From: Allomuricauda sp.
GTDB taxonomy: Bacteria > Bacteroidota > Bacteroidia > Flavobacteriales > Flavobacteriaceae
Direction of reading: 5' to 3'
DNA: 64,000 nt
Assembly: GCA_030148335.1 (NCBI GenBank)
Contig: JASBTQ010000005.1
Coordinates: forward strand, 1 to 64,000
A program made the position numbers and the translations under genes. Below the pieces are notes generated by a model. The model was not told the DNA's origin, did not search any database, and was given only the letters and a program-made list of their open reading frames with translations. Of the stretch, positions 43,685 to 52,654 are shown piece after piece (positions within the stretch are counted from its first letter, which is position 1; the number at the start of each line of letters is the position of its first letter).

Positions 43685-46534
43685 CTATACTTCAGCGTAA
43701 GCTTCAATAGGTGCACAGGTGCATATCAAATTACGATCCCCAAACGCTTCATCCGTTCTTCGGATGCTGGGCCAAAACTTGTTTTCGGCCACATAGGGAA
43801 GCGGAAACGCGGCTTTCTGACGGCTATATGGGTGTTCCCAGACATCGTTGGTGATCATCCCTAACGTATGTGGAGCATTTTTGAGTACATTGTTTGGTTC
43901 GTCCATACTCGCCTCATCAATTTCCTCCCGAATGGAAATCATCGCATTACAGAAACGGTCAAGTTCAGCAAGGCTTTCACTTTCGGTGGGTTCTATCATC
44001 AACGTTCCAGCTACAGGGAAAGATACGGTCGGGGCATGGAAGCCATAGTCGATCAAGCGTTTGGCAATGTCCGTGACCTCAATGCCATTGGCCTTGAAAG
44101 GTCGGCAATCGATAATCATTTCGTGGGCTGCCCTGCCTCTTTCGCCAGTGTAGAGCACATCAAACTTGCCCTTGAGGCGGTCTTTGATATAGTTGGCGTT
44201 CAATATGGCCGCTTTTGTGGCATTCGTAAGGCCTTCGGTGCCCAACATCTTGATGTATCCGTAAGAGATCAAACAGACCAAGGCACTACCCCAAGGGGCA
44301 GCGGAAATGGCCGTGATGGCTTCTTTTCCTCCCGTTTTGATCACAGGATTGGAAGGGAGGAAGGGTTTCAATTGCTCCGCCACACAAATTGGTCCTACCC
44401 CTGGGCCGCCACCTCCGTGTGGGATGGCAAAGGTCTTGTGCAGGTTGAGGTGGCACACGTCCGCACCAATGGTGGCAGGGTTGGTCAACCCGACCTGTGC
44501 GTTCATGTTGGCACCATCCATATACACTTGTCCCCCGTTATCGTGGATCAATTGGGTGATCTGTTTGATGGACGATTCGAAAACACCGTGGGTGGACGGG
44601 TAAGTCACCATCAATGCTGCCAAATTTTCGGAGTGCAACTGTACTTTTTCCTCCAAATCGGCCACATCGATGTTTCCTCTTTCATCCGTTTTGGTCACCA
44701 CCACTTTCATGCCTGCCATTACAGCGGAAGCTGGGTTGGTCCCATGTGCGGAAGCGGGAATCAAACAAATGTTGCGGTGTCCCTCGCCCCTGGACTCATG
44801 ATAGGCACGGATGACCATCAGGCCAGCATACTCGCCCTGTGCCCCGGAATTGGGTTGAAGGGAAGTGGACGAGAACCCGGTAATGACATTCAACTGGTCT
44901 TCCAAGGACTTCAAAACTTCTTGGTAGCCCTGAGCTTGTTCCAAAGGAACAAACGGGTGGATATTGCCCCATTCCGCCCAGCTTAAGGGAAGCATTTCCG
45001 AAGCGGCGTTCAATTTCATGGTGCAGCTTCCCAAAGAAATCATGGAATGATTCAAAGCCAAATCCTTGCGCTCCAGTTTTTTGATATAGCGCATCAACTC
45101 GGTCTCGGAATGGTAGGAGTTGAACACCTCATGTTCCAAAAATGGGGTCTTTCGTTGCAGGGCAGTTGGTATGGCCTCTTCTTTGGTGGAAATTGACTCT
45201 ATTTTTTGGGTGTTGTGGGCTTCCAAAAAGCAGGAAACCAATACTTGCACATCTTGATCGGAAACGGCTTCGTTCAACGAAATGGAGACGGTTTCATGGT
45301 CAACATAATTTAGGTTGATCCCTTTTCCTTCAGTGACTTGTTTTAGTTTTTCGATTTGTTTTACCTTGACCGAAATTGTATCAAAATAAGCGGTATTTAT
45401 CTGCTGGAATCCATGTGACTCCAATGTGCTTGCCAATACCCTGGCATGCTTGTGTACTTTGTTTGCGATGTATTTCAACCCTTCAGGGCCATGGTACACG
45501 GCATACATGCCTGCCATGACGGCCAACAATACCTGTGCGGTACAGATGTTGGAAGTGGCCTTGTCCCTTTTGATGTGCTGTTCCCGTGTCTGTAGCGCCA
45601 TGCGCAAGGCACGGTTGCCATCAGTATCCTTGGTCACGCCAATGATCCTTCCGGGAATACTTCTTTTGTATTCTTCCTTGGTGGCAAAAAAGGCAGCGTG
45701 GGGGCCTCCATAGCCCAATGGAATTCCAAATCTCTGGGTAGTGCCCACCACTACGTCCACACCCCATTCACCGGGGGCCTTCAATAGAACAAGGCTCAGG
45801 ATATCGGCGGCTACGGCCACTTTGATCTCGTTGGCCTTTGCCTTTTCTGCAAAGGAACCATAATCGTGCACTTGCCCATACTTTCCGGGATATTGCAAAA
45901 GGACGCCATAGAATTCGGAAGAGAAATCAAAAGTTTCATGGTTGCCGATCACCAATTCAATACCTAAAGGTATGGCACGGGTCTCGAGCAGGCTCACTGT
46001 TTGAGGGAGCACTTCCTCCGATACAAAGAATTTGGTGGCGTTATCCTTTTTTTGTTGCCTGTTGCGCAGTTCAAACAGCATGGTCATGGCCTCGGCCGCA
46101 GCGGTACTTTCATCCAAGAGCGATGCATTTGCGATTTCCATGCCCGTGAGATCGCTTACCATGGTCTGGAAATTGAGCAGGGCCTCCAGCCTTCCTTGGG
46201 CAATCTCTGCCTGATAAGGCGTATAGGCGGTGTACCATCCTGCATTTTCCAAAATGTTCCTTTTGATGGGGGAAGGAGTGAGCGATTCATGGTAGCCCAG
46301 GCCAATATAGGTCTTGAAGACCTTGTTCTTTTGTGCGAGCCCCTGTAAATGGTTCAGGAACTCGTGCTCACTGATCCCTTCGGGAAGGTCCAGTGGTTTT
46401 TTGAGTTTGATATCATCGGGAATGGTCTCATGGATGAGCTGTTCCACACTGTCCACCCCAATCGTTTTGAGCATTTGGGGAAGGTCTTTTTCTGATATGC
46501 CGATATGTCTGGCGGCAAACACTTCTGTATTCAT
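43685..46534 (-). CDS. gcvP: glycine dehydrogenase (decarboxylating), P-protein
   Basis: The P-protein of the glycine cleavage system removes CO2 from glycine and loads aminomethyl onto GcvH. The 949-residue monomeric type is the standard length. PLP is held by Lys700 in [17 protein letters not shown]. The N-terminal half has [30 protein letters not shown] and the other half [13 protein letters not shown]. The start ATG at 46534 is chosen because the 135 residues before it in the open frame are antisense to the next gene and have no family match. The gcvH and gcvT genes are not adjacent. Confidence 0.97.
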   Translation of the reverse strand: MNTEVFAARHIGISEKDLPQMLKTIGVDSVEQLIHETIPDDIKLKKPLDLPEGISEHEFLNHLQGLAQKNKVFKTYIGLGYHESLTPSPIKRNILENAGWYTAYTPYQAEIAQGRLEALLNFQTMVSDLTGMEIANASLLDESTAAAEAMTMLFELRNRQQKKDNATKFFVSEEVLPQTVSLLETRAIPLGIELVIGNHETFDFSSEFYGVLLQYPGKYGQVHDYGSFAEKAKANEIKVAVAADILSLVLLKAPGEWGVDVVVGTTQRFGIPLGYGGPHAAFFATKEEYKRSIPGRIIGVTKDTDGNRALRMALQTREQHIKRDKATSNICTAQVLLAVMAGMYAVYHGPEGLKYIANKVHKHARVLASTLESHGFQQINTAYFDTISVKVKQIEKLKQVTEGKGINLNYVDHETVSISLNEAVSDQDVQVLVSCFLEAHNTQKIESISTKEEAIPTALQRKTPFLEHEVFNSYHSETELMRYIKKLERKDLALNHSMISLGSCTMKLNAASEMLPLSWAEWGNIHPFVPLEQAQGYQEVLKSLEDQLNVITGFSSTSLQPNSGAQGEYAGLMVIRAYHESRGEGHRNICLIPASAHGTNPASAVMAGMKVVVTKTDERGNIDVADLEEKVQLHSENLAALMVTYPSTHGVFESSIKQITQLIHDNGGQVYMDGANMNAQVGLTNPATIGADVCHLNLHKTFAIPHGGGGPGVGPICVAEQLKPFLPSNPVIKTGGKEAITAISAAPWGSALVCLISYGYIKMLGTEGLTNATKAAILNANYIKDRLKGKFDVLYTGERGRAAHEMIIDCRPFKANGIEVTDIAKRLIDYGFHAPTVSFPVAGTLMIEPTESESLAELDRFCNAMISIREEIDEASMDEPNNVLKNAPHTLGMITNDVWEHPYSRQKAAFPLPYVAENKFWPSIRRTDEAFGDRNLICTCAPIEAYAEV

Positions 46535-46554
46535 GTTCAATCCAATAAAGTGCA

Positions 46555-46562
46555 CAAAATTA
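46555..46562 (-). promoter_or_regulatory. -7 promoter box of gcvP
   Basis: Minus-strand TAATTTTG matches TAnnTTTG and lies 20 nt before the ATG, supporting the shorter start. The leader is too short for a glycine riboswitch. Confidence 0.5.
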
Positions 46563-46660
46563 GGGATAAATTCAATGAAAATAGGCAATTTTGAAGGTGA
46601 GTGAAGCAAAGTTGTTAACCACTGATCAACCTTTTGGGAACGAAGGGAAACCCCGTAAAG

Positions 46661-47485
46661 ATGAAGACCTTGAAGTCCATTTTTGATTTTTATTTGGATG
46701 CCAGTATCCATGTCGCCTTGGCCGTATTGTCGTTGGCGGGTGTCACCTTTCATTTGTTGGGCATCTCTTCCGATATTGATTTGTTGGGATTCATTTTTTT
46801 TGGGGTGATCGTCTGTTATAATTTCATCAAATATGGGGTGGAGGCCTACAAATATTTGATCGTTTCCAATGCCTATCACAAGATCATTCAGATCTTCAGT
46901 TTTGTGTCGTTTGGCTTTGCGCTCTATTTTTTGCTGCAACTGGATGTCAAGATTTGGTGGGCAACGGTGATCTTGGGCCTATTGTCCGCATTGTATGCCG
47001 TTCCATTTTTGCCCAGTGCGAAAAACCTCAGAAGTCTAGGCGGTCTGAAAATCTATATTGTGGCTTTTGTGTGGGCCGGTTTCACGGTGCTTTTGCCTGT
47101 GTTGGATGCGCAAATGCCCATCGATTGGGATTTTTGTTTGCTTTTCCTGCAACGGATGTTGTTGGTTTTGGTGCTCATCATCCCTTTTGAGATCAGGGAT
47201 ATGCAATGGGACGATAAAGATCTTCGGACCTTGCCGCAGGTATTGGGGGTTAGCCGGACCCAAAATCTGGGGATTGCCCTAGCCGTCGTTTTTTTTCTCC
47301 TCACTTTTTTGAAAGATGAGGTCCATCAAGTCGAAATCGTACTGAGATTGGCCCTCACGCTGGTCTTGATCTTTGTGCTTATTGCCAATGAAAAAATGAA
47401 ATCCCGATACTTTGTATCGTTTTGGGTGGAGGCTATCCCAGTTTTCTGGTTTGGGATGTTCTGGTGGGTGGAGCGGTATTTTTAA
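46661..47485 (+). CDS. UbiA-like membrane protein (prenyltransferase fold suspected)
   Basis: A polytopic protein of 274 residues with eight or nine helices. [20 protein letters not shown] (about 188-207) looks like the second Asp-rich motif and loop of UbiA prenyltransferases. The first motif, normally NDxxDxxxD, reads [10 protein letters not shown] here, with both catalytic aspartates replaced. It may therefore be an inactive or diverged member; many such proteins in flavobacteria have no assigned role. Start ATG 46661 replaces a TTG further up. Its stop codon overlaps the stop of the convergent anti-sigma gene. Confidence 0.7.
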   Translation: MKTLKSIFDFYLDASIHVALAVLSLAGVTFHLLGISSDIDLLGFIFFGVIVCYNFIKYGVEAYKYLIVSNAYHKIIQIFSFVSFGFALYFLLQLDVKIWWATVILGLLSALYAVPFLPSAKNLRSLGGLKIYIVAFVWAGFTVLLPVLDAQMPIDWDFCLLFLQRMLLVLVLIIPFEIRDMQWDDKDLRTLPQVLGVSRTQNLGIALAVVFFLLTFLKDEVHQVEIVLRLALTLVLIFVLIANEKMKSRYFVSFWVEAIPVFWFGMFWWVERYF

Positions 47486-47712
47486 AGCCTTTTTTCCAAG
47501 TCACGTTTCATGCATTCCTTATCATGTTCGGACAGCATGGAAAGTCCTGCGCGATCACAAAGGGAGGTCAACTTGGAATTCTTTTTGGAATACTTTTTAC
47601 AGGTCTTGCAATACCACAGATGGAACCGAAGCTTTACAATGTCCCAAAAGCTTGCCTCCTTGTATTGGGACTTGTTACAGATATGTGACGCCTCTTCGCA
47701 TGAAATCTTCAT
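47482..47712 (-). CDS. zinc-finger anti-sigma-like protein, 76 aa
   Basis: A small Cys-rich protein encoded directly after an ECF sigma factor. It contains HLWYCKTC, an exact HxxxCxxC match to the ZAS zinc-binding anti-sigma motif, with further cysteines at Cys5 and Cys12 of the N-terminus. There is no transmembrane segment, so it would be a soluble, possibly redox-sensing, anti-sigma factor. ATG 47712 begins 2 bp past the sigma stop. Its stop overlaps that of the convergent UbiA-like gene. Confidence 0.8.
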   Translation of the reverse strand: MKISCEEASHICNKSQYKEASFWDIVKLRFHLWYCKTCKKYSKKNSKLTSLCDRAGLSMLSEHDKECMKRDLEKRL

Positions 47713-47714
47713 AG

Positions 47715-48269
47715 CTAAAACCAATTTTCGTTCAAACAACCCATAAGCGAGGTCCTTGCTCTATGGATCATCACCCACAAATTGGACGGATTTATGTCCA
47801 ACTCATTACAAATATCTTCAGTTTCCATTCCTTGTATGGTCTTCATCTTAAAGACTTGGGCCTGTTTTTTGGGCAATTTGTCCAAACACTCCTGCAAGGC
47901 CAGCCCAAGCTCCTCGTTCTCCAATATGTTGTCCCCATCCCTGGTAAATGGGTCGGCCACTTGCTCTTCCAGCCAATCCCCTTCGGATTCGGAATCCGTG
48001 CTATAGTTGATGCGCACCTCTGCCTTTCCTTTTTTGGAATTGCTCTTGCGGTAATGGTCTATGACCTTTCGTTTCAATATGGAGACCAGCCAAGTACGCT
48101 CGGCGGCATCACCCTTGTAGTTTTTGGAAGAATTGAGTCCGGCAAAAAAGGTTTCCTGCACCAGATCCTTGGCAATTTCCGCATCGCTGACCCTGGCCAC
48201 GGCGTAGTTGAAGAGGTAATCTGCATAGAGATCTACCCAATTCTGAGGATGGAGTTCGTGCTTGCCCAT
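47715..48269 (-). CDS. ECF-type RNA polymerase sigma factor
   Basis: A sigma-70-family ECF factor of 184 residues. Region 2 reads NWVDLYADYLFNYAVARVSDAEIAKDLVQETFFAGL, followed by RTWLVSILKRKVIDHYRK. Region 4 reads LDKLPKKQAQVFKMKTIQGMETEDICNELDINPSNLWVMIHRAR. The linker is long and acidic. ATG 48269 gives the common MGKHELHPQNW start, and a TAnnTTTG box lies just upstream. With the ZAS protein it makes a stress-response pair. No target promoter can be assigned. Confidence 0.93.
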   Translation of the reverse strand: MGKHELHPQNWVDLYADYLFNYAVARVSDAEIAKDLVQETFFAGLNSSKNYKGDAAERTWLVSILKRKVIDHYRKSNSKKGKAEVRINYSTDSESEGDWLEEQVADPFTRDGDNILENEELGLALQECLDKLPKKQAQVFKMKTIQGMETEDICNELDINPSNLWVMIHRARTSLMGCLNENWF

Positions 48270-48282
48270 AGTTTCGAAGTAG

Positions 48283-48290
48283 CAAAAATA
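48283..48290 (-). promoter_or_regulatory. -7 promoter box of the ECF sigma gene
   Basis: Minus-strand TATTTTTG lies 13 nt before the ATG. A TTTG at 48309-48306 is 15 bp upstream, slightly short for a -33 element. Confidence 0.5.
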
Positions 48291-48378
48291 GTGGTTTTTA
48301 CGCTGCAAAGGATGGCCGGGAAAAAGTTGTGTCCCAATTTTGGCCCAAAACCATCAAACTGTTGCAGGGCCACTACCT

Positions 48379-50409
48379 TCAACTGGCTTTTTTGATGAGT
48401 CCGGCCCTTTCCAAGAGTGCATCGATATTGGGTTCCGCTCCCCTGAAACGTTTGTAGAGTTCCATCGGGTTCTCCGTTCCTCCTTTGGAGAGCACATTTT
48501 CCTTGAACTTATCGGCGACCATTTTATTGAAAATGCCATTTTCCTTGAAATAGGCAAAAGCATCTGCATCCAGAACCTCGGCCCATTTGTAACTGTAATA
48601 TCCTGAGGAATAACCTCCTTGAAAAATATGCGAAAATGATGTGCTCATACAAGTTTGCGGGGTATCGGGGAACAAATCCGTACCTTCAAACGCCTTGGCC
48701 TCGTAGGCCTTCACATCGTTGATGTTTGATGGATCGTTGCCATGCCATGCCATGTCCAAAAAGCCAAAGCTCAGTTGGCGTACTGTGGCCATTCCCTCCT
48801 GAAAGGTGGCAGATTCCTTTATTTTTTCCACCAATTCCATGGGAATCAGTTCTCCGGTTTCATAATGATGGGCAAAAAGTTCAAGAGCTTCTTTCTCATA
48901 GCACCAATTTTCCATGATCTGACTGGGCAGTTCCACAAAATCCCAATAGACCGAAGTGCCCGACAGGCTAGGGTAAGTGGTGTTGGCCAACATGCCGTGC
49001 AGCGCATGACCAAATTCGTGGAAAAGCGTGGTCACCTCATTAAAAGTGAGCAACGAAGGTTTGGATTTGGTCGGTTTGGTGAAATTGCAGACGTTGGAAA
49101 TGTGCGGTCTGTTGTTTTTGCCATTCAAAGTATATTGTGGTTTGAAGGAAGTCATCCAAGCACCGCCCCGTTTGCCCGGTCTAGGGTGGAAATCGGCATA
49201 GAACAGGGATATAAAGTTATTGGCATCATCATACACTTCAAAGGTCTTTACTTCGGGATGGTATTTTTCAATGGTCTGGATTTCCTTAAAAGTGAGCCCG
49301 AAGAGTTTTTCGGCCACTTGGAAGACCCCGTTGATCACATTTTCCAGTTTGAAATAGGGTTTTAGCTTTTCATCATCCAGATTGAACAACTTTTGCTTCA
49401 ACTTTTCGGAATAGTAGGCACTGTCCCATTTTTCGAGCCGATCAATGTTGTCCAAATTTTTGGTAAAGGTTTCCAGTTCTTCAAACTCTTTTTCTGCAGC
49501 AGGTTTTGCCTTTTCAAGCAGCTCGTTCAGAAAATCCATTACTTTTTCCGGGGTTTCCGCCATGCGTTCTTCCAGAACAAAATGGGCATGGGTGGCATAG
49601 CCCAAAAGATTTGCGCGTTCGTGGCGAAGAGAGACTATTTTCAGGATGTTTTCCTGATTGTCGAGTTCATCGTTGTGAAACCCTTTGCTGCCAAAGGCAA
49701 TGGAAAGCTGCTTCCGAAGCTCCCTGTTCTCCGCATATTTCATGAAAGGGATATAGCTGGGGTAATCCAAGGTGATCAGCCAGCCATCTTTTCCTTTGGA
49801 TTCGGCCAACTGCGCAGCGGCCTCTTTTTCACCTTCGGGCAGACCTTTAAGGTCTTCCTCGTGGGTGAGATGCATTTCGTATTTGTTGGTCTCGGCCAAC
49901 ACATTTTCCCCGAACTTCAATTTCAGTTTGGAAAGTTCGGCATCGATTTCCCGTAATCGCTTTTTGTCCGAATCGTTCAAATTGGCACCGTTCCTGCTAA
50001 AGCTTTTGTATTTCTTTTCCAAAAGGGTTTGCTGCTCAGGAGTGAGTTCCAAAGTATCTTTTTGGTCATAAACCGCCTTGATGCGTTCAAAAAGCCCTTG
50101 GTTCAGGGTAATGTCATTGCTAAATTCGGACAATAAGGGGGACACTTCTTGAGCTATCTTTTGGATCTCCTCATTGGTCTCCGCCGAGTTCAGGTTGAAA
50201 AAAACGCTGGAAATGCGGTCCAACTGCTGCCCAGCAAAATCCAAGGCCTCCAAGGTGTTTTGGAAGGTGGGGGCATCGGGGTTCTCCACGATGTCGTCGA
50301 TTTCCTTTCTGGCATCTTCAATGGCCTGAAGAAAAGCTGGTTTGAAATGTTCGTTCTTTATTTTGGAAAACGGAGCTTGGTCAAAAGGCTCCAATAGTGG
50401 GTTGTTCAT
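48379..50409 (-). CDS. M3-family oligopeptidase (Dcp/OpdA type)
   Basis: A zinc oligopeptidase of 676 residues. The zinc motif is HEFGH (His464, Glu465, His468) within TLFHEFGHALHGML, with a downstream Glu ligand around WDFVELPSQIMENW. FQGGYSSGYYSYKWAEVLDADAF near the C-terminus is typical of M3 substrate-binding Tyr/His residues. There is no signal peptide, so it is cytosolic and degrades peptides released by proteolysis. Its ATG overlaps the stop of the EF-hand gene upstream (ATGA). Confidence 0.95.
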   Translation of the reverse strand: MNNPLLEPFDQAPFSKIKNEHFKPAFLQAIEDARKEIDDIVENPDAPTFQNTLEALDFAGQQLDRISSVFFNLNSAETNEEIQKIAQEVSPLLSEFSNDITLNQGLFERIKAVYDQKDTLELTPEQQTLLEKKYKSFSRNGANLNDSDKKRLREIDAELSKLKLKFGENVLAETNKYEMHLTHEEDLKGLPEGEKEAAAQLAESKGKDGWLITLDYPSYIPFMKYAENRELRKQLSIAFGSKGFHNDELDNQENILKIVSLRHERANLLGYATHAHFVLEERMAETPEKVMDFLNELLEKAKPAAEKEFEELETFTKNLDNIDRLEKWDSAYYSEKLKQKLFNLDDEKLKPYFKLENVINGVFQVAEKLFGLTFKEIQTIEKYHPEVKTFEVYDDANNFISLFYADFHPRPGKRGGAWMTSFKPQYTLNGKNNRPHISNVCNFTKPTKSKPSLLTFNEVTTLFHEFGHALHGMLANTTYPSLSGTSVYWDFVELPSQIMENWCYEKEALELFAHHYETGELIPMELVEKIKESATFQEGMATVRQLSFGFLDMAWHGNDPSNINDVKAYEAKAFEGTDLFPDTPQTCMSTSFSHIFQGGYSSGYYSYKWAEVLDADAFAYFKENGIFNKMVADKFKENVLSKGGTENPMELYKRFRGAEPNIDALLERAGLIKKAS

Positions 50410-50807
50410 CCTAATTTTTTCTGTTCTTTATTTTTCAAATTTGTTACTGCCCAATCACTGATCAAGTAGGCGAATCCGATCATGGATGAAAATACGGCCA
50501 TGGTCAACGGGGCGTATGTTCTGATGTTTGCACCTTGGGTTCTTTGGTTCATGGCCTCGATGGCTTCATCGGAATATTCGTCAAGATCTACAAAACCGTT
50601 TCCGTTCAAATCGTATGTGCTGGCATATTCGGAAATAAACTGCCAACGTATCTCAATGAAAACTAAGAGGGCCACATATAGAGTAAATACCAAAAGAGTG
50701 CTTTTCCAAATACCTTTTATATAGGGATTGCGTATTTTTTTTATGGTGAAGCCCAAAAAAGCAATAGCGCAAACCCCCAGCAAAATTCCTATTTGATTAT
50801 AGCCCAT
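50406..50807 (-). CDS. small membrane protein with EF-hand motif
   Basis: A 133-residue protein of unknown function. It has an N-terminal transmembrane helix, a second one (about 36-52), a soluble segment with one EF-hand-like loop DLNGNGFVDLDE (about 68-79), and a third helix (about 105-122). A single calcium loop between membrane helices is unusual. ATG 50807 is preferred; a GTG two codons earlier is possible. It is translationally coupled to the M3 peptidase, 18 bp after purE. Confidence 0.75.
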   Translation of the reverse strand: MGYNQIGILLGVCAIAFLGFTIKKIRNPYIKGIWKSTLLVFTLYVALLVFIEIRWQFISEYASTYDLNGNGFVDLDEYSDEAIEAMNQRTQGANIRTYAPLTMAVFSSMIGFAYLISDWAVTNLKNKEQKKLG

Positions 50808-50825
50808 AATCACTCAAGGTCTGTG

Positions 50826-51317
50826 TTAGCCTTTTTTCTGTACCTCTTCCGCTCCTTTGATGACTTTTTCCTTCAGCCCTTCTTTGTAGGATTGGATTTT
50901 GTTCAGGATCTCCGCATCGGAACTGCCTATGATCTGTGCGGCCAATATGCCGGCATTCTTTGCGCCGTTCAGGGCCACAGTGGCCACAGGGACCCCTCCG
51001 GGCATCTGGAGAATGGAGAGTACGGAATCCCACCCGTCAATGGAGTTGCTGCTCTTTATGGGCACGCCTATCACGGGCAATGGGGACAATGAAGCTACCA
51101 TTCCGGGCAAGTGGGCGGCCCCTCCGGCCCCGGCAATGATCACCGAATATCCGTTTGTATGGGCATTTTTGCCAAAATCGAACAGTTTTTCGGGGGTGCG
51201 GTGTGCGGAAACAATGTCCACATCAACGGTGATCCCGAATTCTTTCAATATATCAATGGCGTCTTGCATAACGGGAAGGTCGCTGGTGCTTCCCATGATC
51301 ACGGCTACTTTTTTCAT
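50826..51317 (-). CDS. purE: 5-(carboxyamino)imidazole ribonucleotide mutase
   Basis: Class I PurE converts N5-CAIR, made by PurK, to CAIR in purine synthesis. The 163-residue length is typical. The motifs are MGSTSDLPVM, VSAHRTPE with the catalytic His, GAGGAAHLPGMVAS and GVPIKSSNSIDGWDSVLSILQMPGGVPVAT. It follows purK by 61 bp, as expected of the purKE pair. Confidence 0.97.
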   Translation of the reverse strand: MKKVAVIMGSTSDLPVMQDAIDILKEFGITVDVDIVSAHRTPEKLFDFGKNAHTNGYSVIIAGAGGAAHLPGMVASLSPLPVIGVPIKSSNSIDGWDSVLSILQMPGGVPVATVALNGAKNAGILAAQIIGSSDAEILNKIQSYKEGLKEKVIKGAEEVQKKG

Positions 51318-51378
51318 AAAACTTCAATCTTTAAATCCCAATTACCAAACCTGAACTTGATGCTTGGACTTGACACTT

Positions 51379-52536
51379 TTATTTGTTTGTGACTACCTTG
51401 ATGGTTTCCTTTACTTCTTGGGCAACTTTTCTGGCCCTGGCCATATCCTCGTCCACAATGGTGACGTGTCCCATTTTCCGGAAGGGTCTTGTTTGCCTTT
51501 TTCCATAAATGTGCGGGGTCACACCCTCCATTTGCAAGATGTCGGCCATATTTTCATAGACCACATCGCCCGTATGTCCTTCGGCCCCTACCAAATTGAC
51601 CATGATTCCGGCCACTTTGCTGTCGGTTTTTCCCAAGGGAAGTCCCAAAATAGCGCGGATGTGTTGTTCAAACTGGTTGGTATAGCTGGCCTCTATGCTG
51701 TAGTGTCCACTGTTATGTGGTCTTGGTGCCACTTCGTTCACCAAGATCTCGTCGTCCTGGGTCTGGAACATTTCCACGGCAAGAAGGCCAATGTGTTTCA
51801 TCTGTTCCGAAACTTTCAACGCAATTTCCTGCGCCTTTTGGGCAACGGACGCATCGATTCGGGCGGGACAGATGACATATTCCACTTGGTTGGCCTCGGG
51901 GTGGAATTCCATTTCCACCACTGGGTAAGTCTTCACCTCACCTTTGGTGTTCCTTGCCACGATAACAGCCAATTCGTTTTTGAATCCGATCATTTGCTCA
52001 GCAATACACTCCACATTGGGCAGGCCTTGGAGGTCTTCCATTTTTCTGACCACCTTCACGCCCTGTCCGTCGTAGCCAAACTGGGCGCTTTTCCATACAA
52101 AGGGCAATTGCAGACCTCCGTTGTGAATGCTGTCCTCGATTTCCGAAGTATAGGCAAAACGGGTAAACGGTGCCGTTGGGATACCATGGTCTATATAAAA
52201 AAGCTTCTGTGTGGCCTTGTTCTGTATGGTCCGCAGGGTTTTGGTGGGAGGATACACCTTGATACCTTCGTGTTCCAGTTTTTCAAGGGCATCCACGTTT
52301 ACGTTCTCGATTTCGATGGTGAGCACGTCCACGTCCTTTCCAAAATGGTAAACGGCATCAAAATCCATTAAATCGCCCAGCACAAATTCGTTGCAGGCTA
52401 TTTTGCAGGGGGCTTCGGGCGAGGCGTCCATCACCTTCGTGCGGATGTCCCATTTGCGGGTCTCGTAGAGCATCATTTTGCCCAATTGGCCTCCTCCCAA
52501 GATGCCCAGTGTAAAATCGGATGAAAAAAATTGCAT
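51379..52536 (-). CDS. purK: 5-(carboxyamino)imidazole ribonucleotide synthase
   Basis: PurK uses ATP and bicarbonate to carboxylate AIR to N5-CAIR. The 385-residue ATP-grasp protein starts LGILGGGQLGKMM. It has FVWKSAQFGYDGQGVKVV (ATP-binding Lys and Gly loop), VNEVAPRPHNSGHYSIEA and the C-terminal VNLVGAEG. Its start is divergent from hpt-adk, with 118 bp between start codons, so the purine genes share a promoter region. Confidence 0.97.
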   Translation of the reverse strand: MQFFSSDFTLGILGGGQLGKMMLYETRKWDIRTKVMDASPEAPCKIACNEFVLGDLMDFDAVYHFGKDVDVLTIEIENVNVDALEKLEHEGIKVYPPTKTLRTIQNKATQKLFYIDHGIPTAPFTRFAYTSEIEDSIHNGGLQLPFVWKSAQFGYDGQGVKVVRKMEDLQGLPNVECIAEQMIGFKNELAVIVARNTKGEVKTYPVVEMEFHPEANQVEYVICPARIDASVAQKAQEIALKVSEQMKHIGLLAVEMFQTQDDEILVNEVAPRPHNSGHYSIEASYTNQFEQHIRAILGLPLGKTDSKVAGIMVNLVGAEGHTGDVVYENMADILQMEGVTPHIYGKRQTRPFRKMGHVTIVDEDMARARKVAQEVKETIKVVTNK

Positions 52537-52620
52537 TGATCAGCGAATTGGAATGAAAGCAAAAATACATGAATTCCTTGAAGGGATAAAAGATAGGTGG
52601 ACATACCACCCCAAAAATAC

Positions 52621-52628
52621 TATCTTTG
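52621..52628 (+). promoter_or_regulatory. -7 promoter box of hpt-adk
   Basis: TATCTTTG is an exact TAnnTTTG match. It lies inside the longest open frame but 26 nt before the TTG chosen as start, which supports that start. Confidence 0.55.
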
Positions 52629-52654
52629 CCAACCTGACCATTAATAGTAGAACA

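Noticed and set aside
46535..46660. Glycine riboswitch upstream of gcvP
   Set aside because: Only ~126 bp separate the two divergent starts and the putative leader is about 20 nt. No tandem aptamer-like GG/stem pattern is visible.
46535..46939. N-terminal extension of gcvP by 135 residues
   Set aside because: The extension is antisense to the UbiA-like gene, has no similarity to P-proteins, and lies upstream of a fitting -7 box and ATG.
52478..52654. Upstream extension of hpt-adk
   Set aside because: It overlaps the purK start region and crosses the TATCTTTG promoter; residues there do not match Hpt proteins.
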